NCBI GenBank assembly: GCA_937871985.1
Contig: CALMPB010000135.1
Coordinates: 1-6,028 of the forward strand
From: an uncultured Burkholderiaceae bacterium
GTDB taxonomy: Bacteria > Pseudomonadota > Gammaproteobacteria > Burkholderiales > Burkholderiaceae
DNA: 6,028 bases
Direction: 5' to 3'
Below the pieces are notes generated by a model. It saw nothing but the letters and a program-made list of their open reading frames with translations. It was not told the origin of the DNA and made no database searches. Below, in pieces: positions 1 through 5,588 of this stretch (the first letter of the stretch is position 1; each line of letters starts with the position of its first letter). The translations under genes and the position numbers were made by a program.

Positions 1-238
1 GGGCATCACGTTGCGGGTGCGTCACTCGGGCAGGTGTCGAACAAACCTAGACGGTTGCGGTCCTTAGCTTCGATGAACTGGGCACTCGAAAGCGGTCATT
101 CAACGTCCAAGTTCGGTGGCGTCGCGGACAACTACTGGCGTTCGGTGACCCGTACGCCCCCGGCTCCCGAAGTCGGGAGTGGCCCTCTCCCAACCGCTGA
201 ATCCCCTTGCTAAACTGGCCATCAAGTAGCCTCAAAAA
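1..238. other. Upstream region with no supported gene
   Basis: This stretch precedes the first convincing gene. One + strand frame is open from the window edge to a TAA at 211-213 (70 codons). Its translation is rich in Pro, Ser and Gly and shows no motif, so it could be the tail of an upstream gene or chance. The minus-strand open frame here is Arg/Pro-rich and looks like a shadow. I see no clear promoter for the operon that follows and no tRNA end or integrase site. The only clear structure is a short hairpin described separately. Confidence 0.4.
164..179 (+). repeat. Short perfect inverted repeat (hairpin)
   Basis: CTCCCGA at 164-170 is the exact reverse complement of TCGGGAG at 173-179. 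As RNA this would fold as a 6-bp GC-rich stem with a 4-base loop. No T-run follows on either strand, so it is not a classic intrinsic terminator. It sits 60 bases upstream of the first operon gene and could end upstream transcription or be part of a leader. Confidence 0.45.
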
Positions 239-763
239 ATGCGATCTATGGCCCGAGCCATCACTCCGACGAATACCCGTAGAGAATTTGCCACTGAAGC
301 CGACTTCGTCGAGCGCTTCGTTGGCAAGCTATCAAAAGGCCGCACCTCGTTCGGGAAGGTGCAGATCACGAAGGAGTGGGATCACACGGCAGGCTTCGTG
401 GATGTCCTTGCGCGGCATCGCCGGAAGACGCTGATGGCCTTTGAAGCCAAGCTGGACAATTGGAAACGAGCGTTTCATCAGGCATATCGCAGCACTGCAT
501 ACGCCAATAGATCGTACGTCATTGTCCCTGCGCAAGTGGCCGCGCGAGCCCTAAGGGACCGAGAAGAATTCGAGTTAAGGGGAGTGGGACTATGTTCGTT
601 CGACGGGAAGTCCGTGCAGGTGCTGATAGAAGCATCAGAGCAGGATGCGCTTTTGGCCTGGCTACGTGCACAAGCGCACGAACATTTCGACGCGCTCGAA
701 AATGAACGGAAGGTTCAACCTGGATGCGGCAGCTGCGGACCTTTGCAACCAGCGCGGATTTGA
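239..763 (+). CDS. Small PD-(D/E)XK nuclease-like protein
   Basis: A 174-residue soluble protein that I recognise only by its core motif. It has a D-Xn-E-X-K signature: Asp55 in the strand FVDVLA, then Glu69 and Lys71 in the strand MAFEAKL, followed by a helix with W75, A78 and Q81 and another strand, SYVIVP (92-97). This order of helix, strand, strand, helix, strand, with upstream acidic residues E20/E25, fits the restriction-endonuclease-like fold, in which D, E and K bind metal and cleave DNA or RNA. There is no signal peptide or membrane segment. The start could be ATG 239 or ATG 248; neither has a clear ribosome site. The last 62 bases overlap the kinase gene in another frame, so the final ~20 residues (Gly/Cys/Pro-rich) may be weakly constrained. 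The tight overlap suggests it works with the kinase, possibly as its target or as the effector. It could also be an inactive binding domain of the same fold. Confidence 0.75.
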   Translation: MRSMARAITPTNTRREFATEADFVERFVGKLSKGRTSFGKVQITKEWDHTAGFVDVLARHRRKTLMAFEAKLDNWKRAFHQAYRSTAYANRSYVIVPAQVAARALRDREEFELRGVGLCSFDGKSVQVLIEASEQDALLAWLRAQAHEHFDALENERKVQPGCGSCGPLQPARI

Positions 764-1556
764 GTTCCGCGGCCCTCTTGGACAGGGCGCCTTCAAGAGT
801 GCCTACCTGGCTGCATTCAACTCACAGCAATTCGCGCTGAAGCTCGCAGTCGTAGCTGGCGCTGCAGAGCGACTCGTTCGTGAAACTCGAGCGCTGCAAG
901 AGTGCTCACATGGTTCGATTGCTCGGCTTCTCCAGGCCCATCCCCACGTCATTCCGGGCGGGATAGAGTTGTGGGTTGTTTGCGAAGAGTACCTCGCTGG
1001 AGGCACCCTGGAGTCCAGGCTCGCCCGAGGTGTTCTGTCGCCGGCGGAGACTCGATCCATCGGCGTTTCACTTGCAGAGGTTTTGGGCCATCTCCACGAG
1101 AAGCGCCTCGTCCACCGCGACATTAAGCCGGCGAACATAATGTTCCGTGACGGCAGCAACTCGTACCCGGTGCTGACCGACTTTGGCATCGTCCGGATGC
1201 TCGATCAACCCACCCTGACCCAAGCGTTCGCGCAAATGGGGCCAGGCACTCCCGCGTATGCGGCCCCAGAACAGCTAAATAACGAAAAAGCACTGATCGA
1301 CTGGCGCACCGATCAGTTTGGCTTGGCAATAGTGCTGGCGGAGTGCCTGCTTGGGCATCACCCGTTCCTCATACCAGGGAAGACCATCCCTGAGGCGATC
1401 ATGGTTGTGGCGGCTCGCCAGGAAATGCCGGTCGAGAACGCCACGCGCCTAACGGCTCTGGGGTTCAGAACACTGGAGAGGGCGCTGAAGCCCTGGCCCA
1501 TCGCTCGCTTCAGGTGGCCCGCTGATTTTCTCGAATCGTTGAAGACGGCCTCCTGA
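702..1556 (+). CDS. Hanks-type serine/threonine protein kinase
   Basis: A 284-residue cytoplasmic eukaryotic-like kinase with every core motif visible. From ATG 702 these are: glycine loop LGQGAFKSAYLA (26-37), ATP-anchoring Lys47 in FALKL, helix-C Glu61 in RETRAL, catalytic loop HRDIKPAN with Asp140, Lys142 and Asn145, metal-binding DFG at 160-162, an activation segment containing GPGTPAY (180-186), and APEQ at 188-191. It should transfer phosphate from ATP to Ser/Thr of partner proteins. Unlike PknB-type sensors it has no transmembrane helix or PASTA repeats: it is essentially a bare kinase domain. An in-frame ATG at 645 exists, but the 19 extra residues lie within the nuclease gene and look like shadow translation, so I prefer 702. 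It overlaps the upstream nuclease-like gene by 62 bases and ends 8 bases before the next gene. Bare kinases occur in phage-defence loci (for example the Stk2 kinase); a defence role here is inferred from context. Confidence 0.93.
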   Translation: MNGRFNLDAAAADLCNQRGFEFRGPLGQGAFKSAYLAAFNSQQFALKLAVVAGAAERLVRETRALQECSHGSIARLLQAHPHVIPGGIELWVVCEEYLAGGTLESRLARGVLSPAETRSIGVSLAEVLGHLHEKRLVHRDIKPANIMFRDGSNSYPVLTDFGIVRMLDQPTLTQAFAQMGPGTPAYAAPEQLNNEKALIDWRTDQFGLAIVLAECLLGHHPFLIPGKTIPEAIMVVAARQEMPVENATRLTALGFRTLERALKPWPIARFRWPADFLESLKTAS

Positions 1557-1559
1557 GGA
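1555..1559 (+). promoter_or_regulatory. Ribosome binding site GAGGA
   Basis: GAGGA overlaps the kinase stop codon (TGA 1554-1556) and sits 5 bases before ATG 1565. It fixes the start of the 381-residue gene and indicates translational coupling between the two genes. Confidence 0.7.
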
Positions 1560-1564
1560 TACAT

Positions 1565-2710
1565 ATGGCTTCTTATCTACAACTCGGGCACGACTCTTGG
1601 AATCTCTTGGACGAACCGGACATCGGTGACTACGCGGGGCTCGTACTTAGTCCAGTGAACGATACGCCTAGCGACGTCGAGAATCGCTTGGCTCGCCTCG
1701 GTGAACATCGCGATGAGCTAGAGGTGATCCTAGACCCGCAGATGTACAACCCTGCGTTCGAGAAAGGGAGGATGGACGAGTGGTCGTACTTCTCGTCTGA
1801 CTACGAATCCGCAGACCAGGGAGACGTCAACTGGTGGACACAACGCGCCCACGAGATCGTCGAGCAAGGGGTGCAACTGGGAGTAGATGCGGTTTGCTCG
1901 CCGGCATTTGTGCCGCGACTGTTTACCGATGCCTACTACGCCTTCATGGTTGAGGTTGCGGATGCGATGAAACATCATGCCGATGGTCGTGGGCGGGAGA
2001 CGCTGCTCACCGCTATCGTCAGCCTAAGGGACTTGAGCAACCCGTCACGCGCTCTGAGCATCGCGTCCATCTTGTCCCGCAGCACGTGCGACCGCATCTA
2101 CTTAATGTTTCTGAACGAGGACGTTCCGGCACGGCAGCCCATGAAGGACGAGGCGGGCCTACCCACGGCCGTGCACCTAGTCAGGCTGTTGTCCGAGGCG
2201 ATGCGCGTCCATGTCGCCTTCACCAGCCACGATCTTGTGCTGTGGAAGTTTGCCGGCGCCACTGACATCTCCACGGGTAAATACATGAACCTGCGTCGCT
2301 TCTCTCCAGGTCGCTGGAAGGACGAGGAATCAGGGGGGCGTCAGGTGGCGTACTGGAACGAGGGCCCACTCCTCGCGCGTTTGCGGGAAGCTGATGTCGC
2401 AAAGCTCAACCGCCAGGGCTGGTTCGATGATCGGACCTTCGAATCAAACCCTTCAGGGGCTCGAATCCTCGAAATCATCCAAAGCGGAAAGAAGCAAGCG
2501 TGGCTAAAACTGTCCTGGATGCAGTACCTCCGATGGGCAAGCAACATCGAGTCGAAGTGGCACGGTGACGCCGCGGCGGTCGAGGCTGGCCTGCTCGCGG
2601 CAGACCACAATTGGGGGCTGCTGTCGGACGTACTGTTTCAGGATCGGTTCAACGACGGCTCCCATGTTCGGGACTGGATCAATGCCATCAGAGAAGGTGG
2701 TCGTCGCTAG
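1565..2710 (+). CDS. Uncharacterised protein, possible alpha/beta-barrel enzyme
   Basis: A 381-residue soluble protein that I do not recognise. Residues 20-250 show repeated hydrophobic strands that end in polar loops, the spacing expected of a TIM-like barrel: GLVLSPVN (25-32), EVILDPQMYNP (53-63), DAVCSPAFVPR (108-118), TAIVSLRDLS (149-158), RIYLMFLNED (177-186) and VHVAFTSHDLVLWKFAGATD (215-234). Candidate active-site residues at these strand ends are D57, R118, R155, E185, H222, K228 and D234. A Trp/Arg-rich stretch follows (240-265), then a helical C-terminal third with several Trp. There is no membrane segment, signal peptide or known catalytic motif. A remote relation to tRNA-guanine-transglycosylase-like barrels crossed my mind but no zinc site is visible. 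The gene follows the kinase by 8 bases with a good ribosome site, so it belongs to the same operon and may be a kinase substrate, a sensor or the enzymatic effector. Confidence 0.85.
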   Translation: MASYLQLGHDSWNLLDEPDIGDYAGLVLSPVNDTPSDVENRLARLGEHRDELEVILDPQMYNPAFEKGRMDEWSYFSSDYESADQGDVNWWTQRAHEIVEQGVQLGVDAVCSPAFVPRLFTDAYYAFMVEVADAMKHHADGRGRETLLTAIVSLRDLSNPSRALSIASILSRSTCDRIYLMFLNEDVPARQPMKDEAGLPTAVHLVRLLSEAMRVHVAFTSHDLVLWKFAGATDISTGKYMNLRRFSPGRWKDEESGGRQVAYWNEGPLLARLREADVAKLNRQGWFDDRTFESNPSGARILEIIQSGKKQAWLKLSWMQYLRWASNIESKWHGDAAAVEAGLLAADHNWGLLSDVLFQDRFNDGSHVRDWINAIREGGRR

Positions 2711-2774
2711 ACCTCTACTACAACGACACCGAGTCCGTAGAAATTCGCAAGCTCCCTTGTGCAGCACTAGTTAG

Positions 2775-2975
2775 GGTATTGGTTATTCGATTCCACCTAG
2801 TCCGCCACTGGCGACGGCTTGCTCCAAGTCTTGTGCTGACCTCAGGCCCCCGACATCGGATTCACAGCGCTCCCTGTCGTTCGTGCGGAAGAAGAAGCTG
2901 CCACAAGGTAGTCGTTCTAAGATGCCTTCGGTGGACGAAATGGGCTTGCTCACCAGGGAGGAGATGGATGAATGA
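2775..2975 (+). CDS. Possible small coupled ORF before the RT, start unclear, maybe frameshifted
   Basis: This frame is open from 2775 to a TGA at 2973-2975 that overlaps the RT start as ATGA, a usual sign of translational coupling. The translation ends KMPSVDEMGLLTREEMDE, with the Lys/Arg-rich FVRKKKLPQGSRSK before it; it looks protein-like, while the other two frames are Arg/His/Trp-rich or stopped. No good start is present: the options are GTG 2883 (31 residues), ATG 2922 (18 codons including the stop) or a rare start further up. Just upstream, 2710-2775 looks coding in a different frame (DLYYNDTESVEIRKLP...), so the stretch may be a broken gene of about 95 residues starting near ATG 2682. 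It matches no family I know. Alternatively it is a leader peptide or a non-coding RNA region. Confidence 0.35.
   Translation, partial: GIGYSIPPSPPLATACSKSCADLRPPTSDSQRSLSFVRKKKLPQGSRSKMPSVDEMGLLTREEMDE
2956..2963 (+). promoter_or_regulatory. Strong ribosome binding site for the RT gene
   Basis: GGGAGGAG lies 8 bases before ATG 2972 and is the best Shine-Dalgarno match in the window. It supports 2972 as the RT start. It lies inside the end of the small upstream frame, so translation of that frame could tune access to it. Confidence 0.75.
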
Positions 2976-4447
2976 CACACCCCGTCAGTGGTAAGTCGCC
3001 GCCGTTGCATATTCTTGCGGCATCAGTAACGGCGCACTCGGCTCCCGTTCCTATTGACGACACGACGCTGTTCGACGCCCTGTTTTCTGCGGCAGCTTTG
3101 GAAGCGGTGTTTAAGGAGGAATTCGCGAGTACTACGGGCAAGGGAGTTGATCGCTTGAACGGATTTCAGTTTGCAAAGTATGCAAAGGGCCAGCTGGCGA
3201 CTGCATCGGCAAAGTGCCTCAGTGGAGCGTATAGGTTCTCACCGTTCCTAGAGGTGCTGAAGACAAAAGGGAGAGACAAGAATCCACGATTGATTGGCAT
3301 CCCCACGGTGCGTGACCGTGTGGTGCTACATCAACTAAACAAGTTTCTCGCCAACCTATACCCGGAGCGTGTCCCAAAGAACGTCGCGAGCACTTACGTG
3401 CGCGTGATATCGACCGAACTAAAGGAAAAATCTCCAACAGCAACTTGGATCTGCAGCACGGATATCAAGACCTTCTATGATTCGATTCAGCGCGTGCGGC
3501 TACTCAAAGTGTTGTCGAAAAGGGTCAAGTCAAAGAGTGCATTGAAGCTAGTCGGCCATGCGCTGGCAACCCCGACGGTTCCAAGGAACACAAGAAGAGC
3601 CAAGCACTCGGACTACCGAACGGATGTCGGCGTACCGCAGGGGCTTGCCATCTCAAACATCTTGGCGTCGATCTACATGCAAGAGGTCGACGAAGTGATG
3701 CCGACAATGGGAATTGCCTACTACAGATACGTCGACGATGTCCTGATGTACGGCGATCACGACGCGGTGCATAAGGCCTTCGAGTCACTTCGCGCAAGAC
3801 TCAAGCGGCGCGGGCTAAGCTTGCATCCCCTCGGATCGGGTAAGTCACATCTCCATCAACTCACAAAGCCGTTCGGCTATTTGGGTTACACGTTCGATTG
3901 GCCGATGATCTCAGTCAGGGATTCCACGACCGAGCGCTTCCTCCAGTCGATAGCAGCGAAGTTCAGCGATTACACGCACAACAAGACCCGCCGCTTGGAA
4001 AGGTTCAAGTACCTTACGCCGGAAAGACTGAAGGAGATCTTCGTTCTGGAACTCAATGAGCGAATCACCGGGGCAATATCACAAAGCAAGCGTTATGGGT
4101 GGATCGCCTACTTCAACCAGATCAGTGACTTGAAATTGCTCCACCGCTTGGACAAGGCGATCGAAGGCATGTTCAAGCGCCTGCCTGACTTCGACGGTAA
4201 AGCGCCTTTCGAGTTGAAGAAGCTGCGACGCGCCTACTTCGAAATGAAGTTCAACCCAGAGGGTGGCTACATTCGGAACTACGACCAGATCACGACCCGG
4301 GCAGAGATGTTGGCTTTTCTCACCGAACGAGGCCGCGTCGGACCTGAAGAGGCTCTGACCGACGAACAAATTAAGGATCGGTACGAGAAGTACTTGCAGC
4401 ACGTCCTTGCCGCCATGCATAAGGACGAAGGGGTGCTGTACGGCTAA
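2972..4447 (+). CDS. Stand-alone reverse transcriptase, group-II-like, probable defence RT
   Basis: A 491-residue RNA-directed DNA polymerase. Visible motifs in order: the motif 1/2 region RLIGIPTVRDRVVLHQL (106-122); motif A TDIKTFYDSI (163-172) with catalytic Asp164; motif B GVPQGLAISN (220-229); motif C YYRYVDDVLMY (250-260) with catalytic Asp255/Asp256; motif D around LKRRGLSLH (277-285) with Lys291; motif E FGYLGYTF (301-308). A thumb-like segment contains GWIAYF (376-381), resembling the GWxxYF of group II intron proteins. The last ~110 residues are a charged helical tail with no HNH nuclease, and I see no intron RNA domain V nearby, so this is not an active group II intron. The active site appears intact. 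Single RTs of this kind, in the UG/Abi and group-II-like groups, are often anti-phage proteins (DRT systems). The neighbouring SLATT gene supports this. I cannot assign a DRT type. The start is set by the ribosome site at 2956-2963 and the ATGA overlap. Confidence 0.93.
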   Translation: MTHPVSGKSPPLHILAASVTAHSAPVPIDDTTLFDALFSAAALEAVFKEEFASTTGKGVDRLNGFQFAKYAKGQLATASAKCLSGAYRFSPFLEVLKTKGRDKNPRLIGIPTVRDRVVLHQLNKFLANLYPERVPKNVASTYVRVISTELKEKSPTATWICSTDIKTFYDSIQRVRLLKVLSKRVKSKSALKLVGHALATPTVPRNTRRAKHSDYRTDVGVPQGLAISNILASIYMQEVDEVMPTMGIAYYRYVDDVLMYGDHDAVHKAFESLRARLKRRGLSLHPLGSGKSHLHQLTKPFGYLGYTFDWPMISVRDSTTERFLQSIAAKFSDYTHNKTRRLERFKYLTPERLKEIFVLELNERITGAISQSKRYGWIAYFNQISDLKLLHRLDKAIEGMFKRLPDFDGKAPFELKKLRRAYFEMKFNPEGGYIRNYDQITTRAEMLAFLTERGRVGPEEALTDEQIKDRYEKYLQHVLAAMHKDEGVLYG

Positions 4448-4461
4448 CGTCGGTAGAATGC

Positions 4462-4596
4462 TTCTGCGGTTGGCACCTATCGCGCAAGCGATACCTCGCA
4501 GGGCCTTGGTCCGGCGGGTGGAAGTGCTCTCTACCCTGCGCAAGCATGGGACGTCGCATTTAGTGACGAGACCTTCTCAAGGGGATGCTCTGCATC
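4462..4596 (+). ncRNA. Candidate structured RNA between RT and SLATT genes
   Basis: The 221 bases between the RT stop and the SLATT ATG hold no convincing gene but several stem-loops. TATCGC (4478-4483) and GCGATA (4488-4493) form a perfect 6-bp stem capped by GCAA, a stable GNRA tetraloop. CTGCG (4464-4468) pairs with CGCAG (4497-4501) around it, extendable by two G-U pairs. GGGTGGA (4516-4522) pairs with TCTACCC (4530-4536), with one G-U pair. A second GCAA loop closes TGC/GCA at 4537-4546, and GATGC (4584-4588) pairs with GCATC (4592-4596). The octamer GCGCAAGC occurs twice (4482-4489, 4538-4545). Several RT-based defence systems and retrons need an adjacent structured RNA as template or primer, so this is a reasonable candidate. 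It could instead be a 3' processing or attenuation region. Strand and ends are assumed. Confidence 0.35.
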
Positions 4597-4645
4597 ACTG
4601 CTCGGGAAGTGGATATGACCTGATTTTTGAGGTGTCACCCGCCCC

Positions 4646-4651
4646 TATACT
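4646..4651 (+). promoter_or_regulatory. Possible -10 element TATACT before the SLATT gene
   Basis: TATACT matches the sigma-70 -10 consensus at 5 of 6 bases and lies 17 bases before ATG 4669. The -35 region (T-rich, about 4623-4629) is poor. If used, the transcript would start about 10 bases before the ATG, leaving almost no leader, consistent with the lack of a ribosome site. Weak evidence. Confidence 0.2.
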
Positions 4652-4668
4652 TTGGCACGCTGTCACTA

Positions 4669-5310
4669 ATGAAGCAATTCATCTCGGACCTCCGTACGCG
4701 CGCCTGGCGGACCTCAGGAGCGCGCTACAACGCGGCAAGGCGTTTACGGCAGCGGGAGACGTTCTCGACCATCAGCCTCGCGATGCTTTCGGCGTTGAGT
4801 ATTGCAGCAGCTGTAGCACAGCGCGTCTACTCGCCTCAACCAGGTACGCCGCTGGACAACTACCTGACCGCGGTTTCGGTCGCACTTGGCGTGTTTCTCT
4901 TGACTATCAGCCTTCTCGAGTGGGGTGCCGCGTACGGCGCGAAGGCGGATGCACTACATCGCAACGCCGAGGATTTGACTGCCTACCACCTAAAGCTGGC
5001 ACACGTACTCGCCAGAATGGATGCCGGCAAAATAGTTGAAGACTCAGAGGTTGATGCGCTAAGGACCGAGTACGAGACTATTAAAGATCGGTGCCCTTAC
5101 AACCACGCGCCGTCCGATCACGAGCTATTTAGAGCTCAGCAGCGCATGGCGCCTGAGTTGGGGGCAGTCGATGGAAAGCCGGTGATAGCTGACTGGCACG
5201 CCCTGCTAATCAAGGCACGTTGGGAGTGGTCGACGATCTGGTTCTTTCTCTTGATATGGATAGCGTTCGGCGCACTTGGTGCCTACGCCTCGTGCATCCC
5301 AAGATCGTAG
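4669..5310 (+). CDS. SLATT-family membrane protein (probable SLATT_5-like effector)
   Basis: A 213-residue membrane protein. The N-terminal block WRTSGARYNAARRL (13-26) followed by FSTISLAML is typical of SLATT domains, most like the SLATT_5 group. Hydrophobic segments lie at about 32-50 (TM1) and 66-83 (TM2), followed by a soluble helical region with HRNAEDLTAYH (97-107), then a third hydrophobic stretch at about 190-207 near the C-terminus. SLATT proteins are predicted to form membrane pores that kill or stall infected cells when triggered by a partner sensor. I recall SLATT_5 genes being linked to reverse transcriptases, which fits the RT 221 bases upstream. A TTG at 4627 would add 14 residues (Cys/Pro/His-rich), but the family pattern starts only a few residues before the conserved Trp, so I prefer ATG 4669, although it lacks a clear ribosome site. 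The family assignment is from memory of the pattern, not a search. Confidence 0.88.
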   Translation: MKQFISDLRTRAWRTSGARYNAARRLRQRETFSTISLAMLSALSIAAAVAQRVYSPQPGTPLDNYLTAVSVALGVFLLTISLLEWGAAYGAKADALHRNAEDLTAYHLKLAHVLARMDAGKIVEDSEVDALRTEYETIKDRCPYNHAPSDHELFRAQQRMAPELGAVDGKPVIADWHALLIKARWEWSTIWFFLLIWIAFGALGAYASCIPRS

Positions 5311-5337
5311 AGTCACACCACAAAGCGGACTCTGGTG
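5309..5337 (+). other. Pseudoknot-like fold just after the SLATT stop
   Basis: AGAGTC (5309-5314) pairs perfectly with GACTCT (5328-5333). CACC (5316-5319), inside that loop, pairs with GGTG (5334-5337) directly after the stem, which is the arrangement of an H-type pseudoknot. The first stem begins inside the TAG stop (5308-5310). It may serve as a transcript end or stabiliser; no T-run follows. Short stems like these can arise by chance. Confidence 0.3.
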
Positions 5338-5588
5338 AGCTCCAGCCTCCAGTCTGATGCGGACTTGACTCTCGACCATGCTCAGAACGTGACAGTGCAA
5401 CGTTAGCAGGTCGGTCCCTTGAACCTTGACTTGGAGACGACACATTGGCGGTACGATTGCAAACTTGTGCCACTAGGGGCGGGCGTCAAAGTGATCGATC
5501 TGCCAGATGTGAAGGTGTCACATGCCGCGCGATAGGGCTTTCCTCCCGCTTCCTACGGCAACAACTTATAACCCTATCGTTTGAACGC
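5311..5588. other. Spacer between SLATT and HEPN-like genes, no supported gene
   Basis: No frame on either strand gives a convincing complete gene. The frame continuing past the SLATT stop is open for 31 codons to a TAG at 5404-5406, then for 42 codons to a TAG at 5533-5535. The second part reads protein-like (LVPLGAGVKVIDLPDVKV), so a decayed gene remnant is possible. The minus-strand frame over 5206-5445 mostly overlaps the SLATT gene and looks like a shadow. The spacer also holds a pseudoknot-like fold at its left end and an inverted repeat at its right end. Confidence 0.4.
5530..5579. repeat. 8-bp perfect inverted repeat upstream of the HEPN-like gene
   Basis: CGATAGGG (5530-5537) and CCCTATCG (5572-5579) are exact reverse complements separated by 34 bases. 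The arm centres are 42 bases apart, about four helical turns. The right arm abuts a -10-like TATAAC (5567-5572) and ends 9 bases before the likely GTG start. This placement suits an operator pair or the stem of a leader hairpin. Confidence 0.4.

Noticed and set aside
645..701. Upstream ATG of the kinase frame
   Set aside because: The 19 added residues lie within the nuclease-like gene, are unlike a kinase N-terminus, and the ATG lacks a properly spaced ribosome site.
4079..4543. Minus-strand open frame of 154 codons
   Set aside because: It lies almost wholly opposite the RT gene, whose motifs are clear, and shows no family features.
2972..4668. Active group II intron
   Set aside because: No domain V-like hairpin or intron boundaries seen after the RT, and no HNH domain. 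The gap after the RT has different stem-loops.
4653..4668. Sigma-54 promoter suggested by TGGCAC at 4653-4658
   Set aside because: The required GC at the -12 position with proper spacing is missing.
4407..5039. Long + strand open frame (210 codons) across the RT end, the spacer and the SLATT gene
   Set aside because: It is in a different frame from two well-supported genes and its translation is Arg/Cys/Ser-rich with no motif, as expected of a shadow frame. The part over 4448-4668 has no start or ribosome site that would favour it.
5206..5445. Minus-strand open frame of 79 codons
   Set aside because: Its second half is antisense to the SLATT 3' end, its first half has no motif, and no ribosome site stands out.
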